Positions 30,836-43,909 of a stretch of 64,000 nucleotides of DNA are shown here, one piece after another. Numbering within the stretch: the first letter of the stretch is position 1; every line of letters starts with the position of its first letter. The DNA is from Eublepharis macularius (taxonomy: Eukaryota > Chordata > Lepidosauria > Squamata > Eublepharidae): assembly GCF_028583425.1 (NCBI RefSeq), contig NC_072801.1, positions 57,613,766 through 57,677,765 of the forward strand, given 5' to 3'. The notes below the pieces were generated by a model. The model saw only the letters and a program-made list of their open reading frames with translations, was not told the origin of the DNA and did no database searches. The translations under genes were made by a program, and so were the position numbers.

Positions 30836-33800
30836 GTGGGTCTGATTTTTTTTAAAAATCACCATGGTAGGAGGAAATGGCTGCCACAGGGACAAAGTCA
30901 GAGGAAATGACTGCCATGTGGGCTGGAAAATCCTGTTGCCATCCACGCTGTACTGCAATCTTTCCTAGAACTTCAGATCAAAGCAGGTTTGAGAAAGATA
31001 GGAGAAGAGCCAGGGAAAGCCCCAAAGGTACATGAATGCACCGTGATGCTGTAGAGAAGCAGGAAAGAAAGCACTGATTTGGGGGCAGATAACCCAAACG
31101 GAAATGGCCAAAGATTGTATTCCATCTTCTGTACACTCACTTCATGCAATAGTAGCCTGTTCTCTATTTTAAAAGTCTAGAACAGTGCTCTACAGCCCCT
31201 GGCTCTAGACCCAAATGTGGCTCAATGTAGCACCAAGTATGGCTCTTTAGAAAAGAAGAAAAAAACCTTTTAAATTAAGATATATTTAAGAGGTAGGTGG
31301 AATGCTGGAACCAACAGTATATAAAGAGAATGACTGGTGGCAATGATTTTTAAAGAAGGGCTTCTTAGAGATGCTTTATTGAAAGGGAAATGATAAGAGG
31401 TGAAGAGTTGCCAGTTATTCAAGTACAAACCATGTACAGATACATTAAAATGATTGTACAAGATGCTCCTATGGATGCTTATTATTTTTTGTAAGATCAC
31501 ATGCGTGCTACTTCTTAATAAAGGACTTGCAACAACCAAAAATGTTATGGATTATTCATCAACACATCAATTACCAGTATTGTGAATTGGTATGGTTTCA
31601 GTTATTCAAATAGGCTTTCTTATCCTGGCTCTTTGTTGATCTTTTGCTCTGAATTTTGACAGAGTCAAAAGCTTGCTTGCTTGACCCCTGGCTAAGAAGG
31701 CTTTTTTTTCCTGTTAAGGATGTGCTAGAAAAACATAATTGTTCAACAGCTCATTATCAACAATTCAAAGAGTGCCTCACCAGGATGTGAGAAAGCAGAG
31801 TGTAAGTCACACAGTGCCAGATATTTTCAGGTGGGTAGCCATGTTGGTTTGTAGTAGAAGAGCAAGATTCGGGTCCAGTAGCACCTTAAAGACCAACTAG
31901 ATTTCCAGGGTTTGAGCTTTCTAGGAGCTCCCTTGTCATACATGAGAAGTAGAAGAAGGAAGGGGTCCTTATAATCCAGGCAGAGGGTGGGAGAGGTATT
32001 GTAAATCAGAATGTTCACAGCATATAAATGTATACAGATGTGCACTTGAGAAAGTCCGGCAGATTTCCCATATAATCTTTCAGGAATCAAAGCCCACTTC
32101 AGGGGAAAAAACATAGAAAGTATTTCCCCACAAAATATTATTAGCCATCAATCAGGAAAGACATCATGCTGCATCAGAGTGAAACCATTGTGCCATGCCG
32201 CTGTGCCATACGCCCAGAAGGGGGCAGGACAGGGCAAGAATGGCCAGCATAACAGGATTTCTGCCCCTCTTTGCATTGATTCGACACCAAGCACTGAAAA
32301 CAAGAACTCTAAAACATCCACCACTGTTCTCAATCCGGAGTCACTGACTCTGGTTCTGTGCCTTTGGTGTCCAGAAATAAAGAAAACATGAAAATCTTCC
32401 CTTTTCATTTTGTCTCCATGCCAGGAAAGGCATTGCCTCTTAATTTCTGAGTGCCAAGCTGTTCTTCAAGTCCTTAGAGTAGGGCCAGTGTTAAAAGCAG
32501 ATGGTAGCCCTGGTCAGAAAAGTGTGCCTACTTGTGACTGTTAATAGACTCGCTGATCTGTTGTAGCAATAGCTTTTATGGACTGTTGTGGCTTACAGCA
32601 CAATAAATGTTAGTTTTTTCAAGGTGTAGCAAGACTTTGTGTATTTGCTGTAGAAGAGGAATGCCGCTGCCTCTCTGGAATGTGTTTACATTCCCTGCAG
32701 TAAGAACTGGCTGGGGGCTGCAGCTTTATTCCAGTAACAGTCACAAATGCCTCTTGAACATAACAGGAGGCCTGTGTGGCCACCAATGCAAAGCTGTGTA
32801 CTAAGGAAGAGAATAGGAAGCATACTGAGCAATCCTGATCAGGTTCCCTTTTATTCATTGGAGGCAACTCCCTGGAAAGCATTCTTAGGATTGCAGCCAT
32901 AGGCAATCATGGGTAGATTGGCCATTTAGTATACAGGAAAATTCCCGGTGGGGTGTTGCCTTGAAGGCTGCTGGCATCCACAGTGAACCTGGTCAGACCC
33001 AGCCAGCAGCAACGATAGTGATAGTTATCAACAACAGTCAGGTCCGACCCAAGTGGCCACTGCGGGGCAGCCAGTGCCACTGGGGCTTGGCCCATCATGG
33101 CTTGCTCCTGAGCCATTTTAATGTACCAATCCACCCCTGTTCCTTGCTGGGGGCACAGAATTCTTCACCCTGTCAGTTCCACTAGCCAAATACACAAAGT
33201 TCTGTTCTGTTTGCAGGAACACAGCCAGAGTACAAACAATGACTGGAACAAGATTTCCCGATAACAAGCTGCACTGTAACGGCGAAAGTACGGATATGCA
33301 TATAAACACAACTCGGGGATCTTCCTGAAAAGTGAAGATCCCTTTCACACACTCGCACTTGAAGAGAGACTACCCAGCTGAAGCAAGTGTATGCAATAAA
33401 TTTCTGATACTGCCTCCCCCCAATGTAAAAAAGCCTCTGGTGGGGGAAGCAGTCGTGACTAGAGTGGCAGAGGGTATGTGAACATTCCCCAGTGGCCATT
33501 TTCCAGTTTAAGATACGTAAAAACAATTCTGTCAAAACCACGTCTGGAGAATGTAGAAAGGGGAAAAAGCAGAAAATCCTAAACAGAAAACTGGCAAGCA
33601 GGTAAAGGATTAAATGATCTCTCACCTTAACTGCTCTTCCATTCAAAACAAGGCTGCTTTATTTTAAGGGGTGGGAGATGGGGTTTACTTAAAAGCATTT
33701 GATAATGTATCATTTGCCCTTTGGCATGCAAGTAGGGGCTGTTTGAGGCTGCGGTCCGTGGAATGAAAAGAAGGGTATGCAAATGGGGATGGTTATGAGT

Positions 33801-34030
33801 GACTCTTAATACACTTTCTAACAAGCACTTAGTCACAGGGACTGTTTCACTTGCAGTCCATTGGATCTCACTGATACCAGGCACCCTTTCTTTCTTCACA
33901 GTGGATATTCTTGAAATGAGTCAGACTCTCTACAGAAAGAGATAATTATGTCAGCGCTAGCACCCCTGTCACTAGCCGAGCTTTGAGTGGCTTATCTCTC
34001 TGTCTATCAGTCTATCTTGTTCTTGTCCTA
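30836..34030. other. About 3.2 kb with no gene recognised
   Basis: AT-rich intergenic sequence. A fragment of the TAGCACCTTAAAG foldback family lies at about 31848-31930. ORFs are short and show no family I know. Confidence 0.5.
31848..31930. repeat. Foldback repeat fragment, TAGCACCTTAAAG family
   Basis: Contains GTCCAGTAGCACCTTAAAG followed by ACCAACTAGATTTCCAGGG; the mirrored half is mostly missing. Confidence 0.65.
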
Positions 34031-34077
34031 CATACATCAGTGATCCTCAACATGGTGCCCATGGGTCCACTTGAACT

Positions 34078-34510
34078 AGGATTACCCGGTCCTCTTAGCC
34101 TCCTGGTGGGAGGCGGGGACCTGGCACTTACCTTTTTTCTGGGCCCATGATCTTCCTCGTGTGCGCGCATAGTGCTTGCACCCCTGCGCCGGTGCAATGA
34201 CTTCACTTCCAGGAAGTGACATCATCATGCAGGGGTGCACACGTGCTTCACAGCGGGCTGATTTAAGCCTCAAATGGGCTGAAACAGACCCATTGGGAGC
34301 CAAAACTGTCCCACTGCAAAGCGCAGAAGCGTTCTTGGGGAGGGCATGATGACATCACTTCCGGGAGTGATGTTGTTGCGCTGTCCCAGGAGCGCGCCTG
34401 GGAGGCCTGTTTCTGTGCCTTCCCCACCAGCCAGGTAAGTGGAGGCAGGGGGGCGACGGTAAAAGTGGGGTATTCCCCACCCCTACTGGGGGAAAAGAAT
34501 CCCTAACTTG
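34078..34510. repeat. GC-rich dispersed repeat, family B
   Basis: Contains CAGGAAGTGACATCATC at about 34210 and ATGACATCACTTCCGGGAG at about 34348, and ends in a GGCAGGGGGG-type tail, in the same order as the copies at 29.1 and 44.4 kb. Confidence 0.65.
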
Positions 34511-34923
34511 AACCAGGCAGTGTCTTTTGAGGAGTCCACTTGCCTCTTTTCCAAGGCCAATACTGGAGCAGGTGGTGCTTCTGTAGAGCTCAAGAAGCAT
34601 CATGTTTGTGTCTGCATGGAGTACCCGTTTGGAAACAGCTGTCTCCATCATAGGAAGATAATTAGCTGGGAAGCTCCCACCATTTTTGTGGACCTTCCCA
34701 GTGTTTTGTGATTGGACCCACTTGTGATTGGTCCCAGCACCATGACAGCCATTTTTGTTATGGTACCCACTACCTGTTCTCAATAAGTGCCCACAGGTTC
34801 GGCCAGGTTAAAGGCCCGTCTGGCATCTGATTCTTCCTTCGTCCAGCCACACATTGTGAGGCATGTTAGACCATAGTCCGAGGTCAGCCAGTGAGCTTCA
34901 TAGCTGAGTGAAGATTTGAGGCC

Positions 34924-35049
34924 AGCTGTTTCCAGACGGCTGTTTCGCGACGTCACGCAAAACTCACGCGAGAAAACACGATATTTCGCGTTTTCCCCGC
35001 AAGATGGCGCAACGTTCCGGAGGCAGGTAAGCCATCTAGAAACGGCCCT
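34924..35049. mobile_element. Second copy of the GGGCCGTTTCC foldback element
   Basis: Starts AGCTGTTTCCAGACGGC and ends GCCATCTAGAAACGGCCCT, with CGCGATATTTCGCG-type CpG palindromes inside. Shorter than the copy in the 3' LTR at 28567. Confidence 0.75.
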
Positions 35050-38000
35050 GGTCTCCCTATTAGTATTCCAGTACTGTATTAAAATAAATCTTTCCCAGAT
35101 TGATTTGTGTTCTAAGTTCTTCATTTCAGTCATGAAATCCCTGCAAGGTGCAGAGGATTCTAAGACATATTCTAGGGCAGATATGTGTGATTAGTGGCTA
35201 CACATAGCCCTCCCTCTATACATTTATATTTTTGCAGTCCCAACAAGGTGACTAAAACATGTTCCTGCCATACATGGAATTCTGGTTAGTAAATATGTTT
35301 ATTTTGAAAACTTTAACCTATACTTTCTACCAATATGATAACCAAGATGTCTAAGAACATGATATGGTTCACATTTTAAAAATAAAACAGTAATATGTAC
35401 TAAACATGATAACATGTCATAAATTGTTCAGGCTTGGTCTAGAATATGTCCCAGAATCCTCTGCAGAATTCAGGGGGGTCAGGGCAAACGTGGGGCTTTC
35501 TCAGGAGACAAGCCATGTGGAAGATACCTCACGAAGAGTGAAAATCACTAATACTTGGCCTCTTCTAGAGATGCACCCTCAGTTCACACTGGAGTTGGTT
35601 TTCGGGCATCAGGATCTCCCCACACAAACTGAGAGCATGCCCTAAAGATTCCTGGTGCATTACAGACAGGTTGGCAGAGGCGGGAAAATGGTACAGTTTG
35701 TCTGCAATCTAATGATCTCCCTTTTGAAAAATCCCAGAATTCACTGGGACAATGTGGGACCACCACCAGGTTATATGAAGCTGACCCCCAAGTAATCCCA
35801 TTCCATTCTACATTCCGAAAAAACTTGGATCTGCTCTATGATTTCTGGAGGTGAAGGGATTTCCACTCATGCAGCATGATTCTTGTACTTCAACCCTCTT
35901 GTGGCATCCTAAAATGCCACCCCCTGAAATCCTGTTCCTGGGGGGAAAGAGGGCCCCCCCTCCACAAGGAGTAGAATTGGGGGAGGGGTCCTCAGGCTGC
36001 CATGGGAGGGGGGACATAGGAAAATTGTGCTCTGTAGGTGGAAATCCTTGAGCCTGTGGAAATGGTAGTATGGATCCAAGCCAAAATGTAATCAATTCAA
36101 TTATCTCTATTTGGCAACATTATCCATGATTACAGGGAGTGCCTTACACACACACATCTATACTGATAGCATGTGTATATAATTTATTCTTTGAGGCACA
36201 CCTCATGGGGTTGTTGTATCCCATAATCTGTTAGAAGAAATTACTGACAGTCACCAATCTTCCTGGCTTTCTCTTCCCTCCAATAGCCAACCTGGGCAAG
36301 TTTATTCCCGGCAAGGCTGCAGGTTGGGAAGCTGCCTTGGGGAGAGGGAAGGGGACAAAAACTCTCCCTTCTGCCTCTTCCTGGGGGAAGCTTCCTGGGG
36401 GTCCAAAATGGCTGTTGGGAGGACAGCAGAGCCGGGAAGATCAGGGATAATTGCTTGTCCTTACACTTACATGATCTTTAACTTTTGTCATCGAGGATAC
36501 TGCCCAAATGCTCTTGTCCCCGAGATTTCGAGGACTATCTAGAGCCACACATTTTCAAAAACAAAAAATACTTTTTATTAGTAGCCCCCAAATCAGAAAG
36601 TGTATGAGCTTTTAAATTCCCCAGAGCTCTTCATTTTGGTGAAATAAGTTGTTTAAAATAGCAGAATGGACTCCCTGGGGCTCCAAATCAGAATCCACAT
36701 GCAGATTTGATACTTCTAAACTTGGACTCAATAAAGACTTGGGATGGCTGACTCACAATTGTTCCTCCTTAGGGTTTTTATGCTTCTTGCTTTGCTAATT
36801 CCTGACCAGTTGAGAGTGATCCACACCCACTCTGAGTAGATCAATGACTCTTTTGAGGAGTACTTGTTTTTCAGTAGTGCTCTGTAATATAAGGTAAGAC
36901 ACCAACTTCCTGGGAAAATTGATCTTTTGACCTCTCCTTGCAATAACTCCTCCACCCTTCTGCTATTTGAAGCTTTGTGTGCACATGTTATATAATATGC
37001 CACCATTCATCCATCCAACAAAGTGGTCTCTTATTCATGAAAGCATAAGACCCATTAGTTAATTTGTCTTTAAGGAGTCTCAAGACTCTGTGTTAGTTTG
37101 ACTTTTCAGTCAACAACCTGGTGGGGACACCAGCAATTAACAAACACCAGGAAGAGAGAAAATGTTCTTGCTATTGCCATAATTGTTTATTCTTTATCTT
37201 CAATTAATATAGATTCTATTCAGGGCTGCTATTCAGGGCAAAATATTTTATTATTAGACGAATGGTTGCCAACTTTTGTTCCTTCCTTCTATCCCTATGC
37301 TTTAATAGCGGCTAGCAGACATTAGCAAGTGGTCATGTTAGCCACACGGGGGGTGGGGGGGGGACTGCTGATTTCTATACATCAAGCTGCTGTTAAGAAC
37401 TAGGGTTTTTTCATGGTCACTTGGCAACTCTAACCCAAGCCAGCAAATGCAAATGATGCCTTACCTTCCCACTAGTGATCACAAAGCACATTCGTCTAGG
37501 AAATTCTGCACAAGCATCACAGTCCTGTTGGTGGGACCTTGAGCTCTTCCAGAATTCTATCTGATTGCCAGACTGTGGAGATCAGCTCCCTTGGAGGAAA
37601 TGGCAGCTTCAAAGGATAGACTCTACAGCCTCACATCCCCATTGAGCTCCCTTCCCAGGCAGCATCCCCAAATCCCCAGGAATTTCCCAAGCCAGGGTTG
37701 GGAACTTGGTCAGACAGCACCCATTCTGTTTCAATGGGGCATGTGGTAGCGAATTTCCCAGTGGATTGTGCTTGTGGGTCCATCTGTCCATGCTGGCCAT
37801 CCTTAACAGCTCCCCAGATCTGCTACCTGAAAGTCTGCTGCCTCACCTTGGCTTGGGGCAGGGCTGCCTCTGATTCCAAGTGCACCCGACATACACCTTA
37901 AAGCCGTAATTCTTACTGGCATAAACATATCCAAAAGGTGTTGACGGGATACACACACCCTGGACATCTACTTTCACACTTAGCCCAAACATTCATGTGG

Positions 38001-38950
38001 CGTGACTGTCCTGGAAACGAGCCATTAGTTCCTTGATGCTCAGCTCTGACTCAGGGGCAGCACAGAGTTGCAGGTGAGCCAGCTCAGCTGGGAGTGCTGT
38101 TCTATTTTTTCCCTTTTCAAAACAGCCTGGGGCAACTTCCTCTCATTCTCAAATGTGAGGACTGTGTTGTCACAAGATTAGGTCAGAAACTAGCAAAAAA
38201 GTGAGGGGGAACAAACAACGAAGAGGAAAGGTATTTCTAGCCAATAGAAGAACAGATCTCAGTGAAGGATTGGGTCCCCATACTTAGGAACAAAGCACAA
38301 TATGGAAAAAATGGGAGCACCTCCATACATAACAAAAAATGGCAGATGTGGGCTGCCACTCCTGATTTTTTTCTGAAGCAATCAGTCCAGTGGACCTTAA
38401 AACATAGTATTTGACTTAAGAAAATCAAGACAAGTTCTGTCTAGCCTGGCTCATTGTTACCTACACAGCAAGGGCTGCCAATCGTCCCCCCCCCCCCCCG
38501 CATTTTAAAAGCTGGCAATATACAACCGGAGTTGTTAACTGGTGAGAGAAAACTCAGCCTGGCGTACTCTTCTGCCTTTAGCAGATGGCATTGGTATGTA
38601 GAAATCAACATGGTAAGCTTTTTCATGGAGATGAACAATATAACCTCTTCACTGCTGTGCATCAAACCGTTTAAATGCACAGTGAAATGGAACCAGTTTA
38701 AAAGTTGGCAAGCCTAGGCAAAACCATTCTAAAGTAGCTGCAAAACTGTTCTGGGGAACTGGGCGGTGACATTACAAGAGCTGACCAGCTAGTTCCTACC
38801 ACAGCCAACTTTTCCCTGATTCAAATGGAACTTTGCCAATCATTTGGAGAACCAGTGTTTACCCAGAACTCGTCCAGTGAAAAAAGTTATATGTTTATGT
38901 ATTTTGAGGGCAATGATTCTGTTAAAAAGTTATCTTTACAATAAAGATAA
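35050..38950. other. About 3.9 kb with no gene recognised
   Basis: Intergenic. A weak, diverged foldback lies at about 35815-36080 (GGATTTCCA on both sides). A family A repeat is at 37550-37712. A poly-C stretch is at 38487-38500. No supported exon. Confidence 0.5.
37550..37712 (+). repeat. Dispersed repeat, family A
   Basis: Forward, 5'-truncated copy: TGTGGAGATCAGCTCCCTTG, GGAAATGGCAGCTTCAAAGG, CCCCAAATCCCCAGGAATTT. Confidence 0.65.
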
Positions 38951-38976
38951 AGATTCATAACATCCATTTATTCATA

Positions 38977-39232
38977 GGTAAAAGGTAAAGGTGCAAGCAC
39001 CAAGTCATTACTGACCCATGGGGGGAAGTTGCATCACGACGTTTTCTTGGCAGACTTTTTACAGGATGGTTTGCCATTGCCTTCCCCAGTCATCTATACT
39101 TTACCCCCAGGAAACTGGGTACTCATTTTACCGGCCTTGGAAGGATGGAAGGCTGAGTCAACCTTGAGCCAGCTACCTGAACCCGGCTTCCGCAGTACTG
39201 CAGCTTACCACTCTGCACCACGGGGCTCATAG
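38977..39232 (-). mobile_element. Sauria-type tRNA-derived SINE with 16-bp target duplication
   Basis: Flanked by CATCCATTTATTCATA at 38961-38976 and 39233-39248. On the minus strand it starts with the tRNA-like head ATGAGCCCCGTGGTGCAGAG and continues through a body with GAAAACGTCGTGATGC. A third partial copy of the target (39252-39265) follows. Confidence 0.85.
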
Positions 39233-39644
39233 CATCCATTTATTCATAGAGCATCCATTTATTCACTCTGAGATTGATGGTCACATGCTGAGGCCAAATG
39301 CAACATGATTTGGCTTTCCTTTTTTTAAAAAAAAAGTTTTTAAAGTCCCACTTTGTGTTAAGCAGGTCATCTTGTACTCCAGCACCTAAAAATAGATCCC
39401 CACATAGCTGGAGTTGACTCCTGTTGAGCTGGCTTCTTTGAACTGTGCCTTTAACAACCTCCATATGCCCCCATTGTCAGAAGCAATATGATTGGGCACC
39501 AGAAGCAGGGCCTTCTCTGTTGTGGTGCCAAGACTCTCAGACTCTGTTCCCACAGAAATTCGCCTGGTGTCATATTTGCAAGCTCATACAGGTCTGGGGA
39601 AAACATTTTTATTTTCACGAGCCTTTGTCTTAACATCCACCACT

Positions 39645-40040
39645 GTTAAATTTATTTAGTTAGTTAGTTCCTTTCACAGTTTTTTTTTCTAGGAAAAGAG
39701 GTGGCAGAACTCTCAAGAGGGAAATGAGGAAGAAACATACGGGATTCTTTGAAATAATATTATTTTCACACACTATTGCAGAGTATTTTCAAGAGGTGCC
39801 GGAACTCCGTTCCACCGCATTCCTGCTGAAAAAAAGCCCTGGTTCCTTTATACTCCACCGTTCTGCCCTGGAGGACAGCAGCATACATCATTCTCCTTCC
39901 CTCTTCTCCTCATAACAACCCTGCAACGTAGATTAGGCTGAGAGCATGTGACTGGACCACAGTCACCCAGCAAACTTTCATGGCAATGTAGGGATTCAAA
40001 CCTGTGTCTCCCAGATGCTAGTCTGACTCTCTAAAATCTC
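39645..40040 (-). mobile_element. tRNA-derived MIR-like SINE, split by a hAT-type element
   Basis: Minus-strand copy. The tail side (ATTTATTTAGTTAGTTCCTTT) is at 39650, and the rest continues from 39842 through CATAACAACCCTGCAACGTA and CCCAGCAAACTTTCATGGCA to the head at about 40030. The break is exactly the element at 39675-39841. Confidence 0.75.
39675..39841. mobile_element. hAT-type nonautonomous element with 8-bp target duplication, nested in a SINE
   Basis: 167 bases between GTTCCTTT at 39667-39674 and 39842-39849. Ends CACAGTTTTTTTTTC and GAAAAAAAGCCCTG. Shares GAGGTGCCGGAACTCCGTTC with the copy at 20067 but lacks its central palindrome. Confidence 0.88.
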
Positions 40041-40424
40041 ATCCCTTTTTTTTCTTAGTCAAAATGTGTGGATTTTAGATCTGCTGGTGATAATTGTATA
40101 GTTGTTGCCTGCATGGTCCGAGACTTAGGGTTGGATCCAACCAGTTTCTCTGCTTATGAAAAAGGAAGGAGGGGTCCCCCTTTGACCTCCCAACAAGAGT
40201 ATTCCTACATAGGACCAACATGGATAAAAGCCATGTGAGATAGGGAGGGAAATTGGGCAAGATAGAGTAGAAAAGCTGGCTGGATCCTGTCCTTGGATTT
40301 ATAAGTACTATATGTTTTCATCGATGCTGTTAATTGGTTTATTTGGATCATTTTTTTTACACTGCTGGCATTTTTCATATGTTTTTACATAGTTATTGTT
40401 TAATTGTCCATAGTTAATAGCTGG

Positions 40425-40535
40425 ATGAGAGACCAAAGAAGGCAGAGGAAGACAATGGCAAGCCACCTCTACTCATATCTTGCCTTGAAAAGCCTGTGGT
40501 CCTGGGGTCCCCATGAGCTGGTTGTGACTTGAGTT
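40425..40535 (+). mobile_element. 5S-derived SINE fragment
   Basis: GCTGGATGAGAGACC at the left matches the end of the 5S-like head; GAAGACAATGGCAAGCCACC and GGTTGTGACTTGA follow as in the body and tail. Confidence 0.65.
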
Positions 40536-40631
40536 GTTTTAATTTAATATCGTAAACCATCTTGGTCACATTTTCATGGAAAGGGTGGGGCGGGAATAAA
40601 AGTGTGTGTGTGCATGCATGTGTGTGCACAC

Positions 40632-40768
40632 CATCTTAAGGCAACTTATGGTGAACCCCCAATAGGGTTTTCAGGGCAAGAGAGGAACAGAGGTGGTTTG
40701 CCATTGCCTGCATATGAATAGCCACCCTGGACTTCCTTGGAGAGCTCCCATCCAAATACACTGGCCAA
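40632..40768 (-). mobile_element. 5S-derived SINE fragment
   Basis: Reads on the minus strand; plus-strand landmarks are GTGGTTTGCCATTGCCTGC and GGACTTCCTTGGAGAGCTCC. Faces the fragment at 40425. Confidence 0.65.
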
Positions 40769-41689
40769 ATACTTGACAAAAAAATTAGCAGTAATGATGA
40801 ATGTAGGAATCTGCTTTATATGTTTGTTTACTTCATTTATAGCTTGCCTTTCTCACTGAGACTCATGATGGAGTATAAAATTCAGTTCAATCATAGTACG
40901 TAGCCCAAGTTTTTCTCCTTACAATACATATGCTCTACCCCTAAGCTACAATCCTCCATACCATGACAGGAATATTTTTGTTTTAAATAGATCTGCTACT
41001 GAATTATGAAAAGCAATAAACTCTGATACCTCTTTAGTCCAACACTTACAACTAGAGGAAGCTTCTGGAAAGAAACTGAATTGCCTCGGTGTCCCCTCCC
41101 CCAGTGCCTTTCTGTTTTTCCCTAACTCACCCACTTTGGTGATGGGAACCTGCGCTGATGTAATTTATGAAAATTCCCCCAAAGGGGAACTGAGCTCTCC
41201 AAACCATAGTGAATTCCACAAACCAATTTTGTGTTGCTTTCCTCACAAGAAGGGAAGTTGATCTCAACCCTCAAGCAATGTAATTTTATTTATCTTTCAG
41301 GCACAGCACTCAACATGCTTTGTACATAAAAATGTCCTAAAATAGTAAACAGTAAAATAAGCAATAAAATCATGGGAGCAGAAACATCTGCACATACAGT
41401 GAAAGCTCCTGCTCTCCTGCCTTTCTGCAAACTGTGCAAAAATGAATTATTCAGGAGGGCTTTCTTACACAGGCAATAAGGCTGTGCTGTAAAGAAATGA
41501 TTCAAAGAGATGCCAATGGCCACACCCCTCCCCTGGCATTCAGGCCAGGGGCAACCAGCGGTACAGCCAATGGGGAGGGCCAGGCTGGTGGCTTCAGCTC
41601 GGTGTGCCTGCACATACCCACTGCCACTGCCAGAACCAAAAGAAAAATGTCCCCCCTCCCTGAAAAGTAGGGCCAGACAGTAGGGAGCT

Positions 41690-41762
41690 GATCTCTGTTG
41701 CCTGGAGATTAGTTGTAATTCTGGGAGATCTACCGCTACCACCTGGAGACTGGCAACCTTAA
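41690..41762 (-). repeat. Family A repeat fragment
   Basis: GCCTGGAGATTAGTTGTAAT, then TTCTGGGAGATCTACC and CTGGAGACTGGCAACCTT. Confidence 0.6.
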
Positions 41763-42591
41763 TTAGTCCCCAGGTTCCGGAGAAGCAGGTGCGGGGGACC
41801 GTCAATGAGTGACAGGAACGCCCATTGGGAACCACATGGGGGGCCAGGAGGCCGTTTGGAAACGAGGGGAATGAAAAGCATGCTCTGACTTGCTGCTGCG
41901 CAACTTGAACACATCACTGCATCTCTACAAAGCGAGAGCGGGGTCCGGAGCTTGACAGCCATGTCCCAGTACTGGGGAGATGCCCCCCCCAGAGTGAACT
42001 GACAGACCCTCCCCATACCAAGTCCATCCCTGCTTCCACAAACACAACCCCCACCCCCTGGCAGCAGCTTTCCACCTGCACCCCGTCTTCCCGGCTTATC
42101 AGATGCCAGCAGCTCAAGACTATCAGAGAATGAAAGTCCTCAGTGCCTCCCCCCTCCCTGCAGACATTCGTGGGCCACAGTTCAATTCCTACCCCTCTGC
42201 CTGAAGTTACATTGGGGGGAGGAAGGGGGCAGGGAGGCTGGACGGGGTGCCGCTTGATACATTTGTGGGGATGTATGAGTGGACATGTGTGACAGGGTGT
42301 TGAGAGAGGGGCTAATGACAATGTCAGTCAGGCATGCAAACACAAAAGTTCGTTGTTTTTCAACTTGTTTTATTAAACTGGAAAAAGTGCCACTGTTTCT
42401 AGGCTGGAAAGGGAGCGAAGGCATTTTGCGCAGCCCTCCTTCTGCACTCCCAGGGGCGAGGCTGAGATGTGGACTGCTGTGAGATATTGCTTCCTGGGCT
42501 GGATCCGAATGTCACTTGCAGAGGATTACGGGGGTGGGTGGGGAGAGAAGCAGACATGCTCAGGATGTGCCTGCAAGAGAAAGACATGCAT

Positions 42592-42630
42592 GTGGGCTTT
42601 GCCTTGCTCCATGGCCAAGGCAAAGCCCAC
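42592..42630. repeat. Perfect 15-base-pair hairpin
   Basis: GTGGGCTTTGCCTTG at 42592-42606 pairs fully with CAAGGCAAAGCCCAC at 42616-42630 around a nine-base loop. Confidence 0.85.
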
Positions 42631-43909
42631 ACTCCAATATCTGAGAAGATGCACATAGTAGAAAGCAGTGACGGCAGCAGCAGCAGTGACCAGCTGATGC
42701 AAGACCCTCTGGTGAGGATGCACTCTGCCTTGGGGTGCTTTTACCTTTAAGGGAGAAAATGAGCAGGTAGTTACAAACACCTGGTCAAGAGTAGTTTTCT
42801 GGGAAACTGCCCCTGGGGCAGGCAGGGGCTGTCACCACCGTCCTCTCCCCCGCCACAGCTAGCGGTCAGGCGAGTTCAGGTGATGCGGCAGCCAGCACAA
42901 ATCAGCCAGCCGGCTTAGCTACCACCCCATCTCCTTCTTACCAGTAAGTACTACCTCGCTCCTTACTGAGATGGAACTTCAGAGTCAGATAACCTGCAAG
43001 GAAACATGAGTGGCTGTTGTTAGTTAGCCAGACAGTCTGGACTTTGCCCTTCTTCCCTTCAGCGAGTGCAAAGTTCTCCCACTTTGCTCGCAAAGTCCCC
43101 AAAGCGCACTCAGTGCCTGCCACCATGGGTACCCTCTCTCCTGCCTCGTGTTCAAAGTGCCCACGGCACAAGGCAAACGGGCAGAGCTTTCAGCCATGTG
43201 CTCACTTACCTGAGGGCGCGGGCAGCACGGCTGGATGTTTTGTAGGGTGCGTCTGCAGGTGATTGGGTGCGAGGAGGGGGGCTCATCCACGCCGGAAGTG
43301 AATGCAGATTGGCCCCCATGATAGTTCCCATCCTATGTTCCTTCAGGCCATGGGGGTGGGGCTGGGTGCTCGGAGAGGGGGCCGAGTTTTCCCTGTTCAA
43401 TGGGCGCCTATGGGCTATGCCTTGTTTTTTTGTGGCATAGCTCTTTTGTGCCACTGTGGACATTCTGGCTTCTGGAAGAGCTTAGGGAGCAAACTAACTC
43501 CACCCCGCCCTCTGCCCCACCCCCTCCTGTGCCAACACGAGGCCCTATGCCACTTCTTCGCCCCCGCCCAGCCGCCTCTTGCTCCTGGCGGCGGCGGCCC
43601 AGCAGCGGTGGTACGCCTCGTGCTGCCGCCAATGGAAGGGCATTTACACCCACGTAGGAACCAGTTCCGCTGGCGTGAGCCTTAGTTCAGTTCTCTCTGG
43701 TGTTTTTTCTTCAAAACCTTTTTGGTTACCCAGTTCAGAGGTGGTTTGCTATTGCCTGCCTCTGCGTCACAACCTTGCACTTCCTTGGAAGTCTCCCATC
43801 CAAGTGTCCGGGGTCTGCAATCCAGCTCCCGGACTTACCTGGAGAAAAGGACAGGAGACCCCCAGGAGACATCCGCCCAGCTGCTTCCACAGGCACTTGT
43901 CCAGAGGGC

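Larger units (their letters stand above)
40960..43727. other. About 2.8 kb with no gene recognised
   Basis: ORFs up to 181 codons (minus strand, 41835-41290) exist but overlap repeats and resemble nothing known. A family A fragment lies at 41690-41762 and a perfect hairpin at 42592-42630. GC-rich patches occur at 42830-42960 and 43490-43620, without a supported exon. Confidence 0.5.

Noticed and set aside
35815-36080. Foldback element
   Set aside because: The two halves share only short blocks; too diverged to call with confidence.
41290-41835. 181-codon minus-strand ORF
   Set aside because: Overlaps a family A repeat fragment, resembles no protein family I know, and lacks splice or promoter context.
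43302-43685. GC-rich 127-codon ORF as a host exon
   Set aside because: No recognisable domain or splice support; likely GC-rich repeat sequence.
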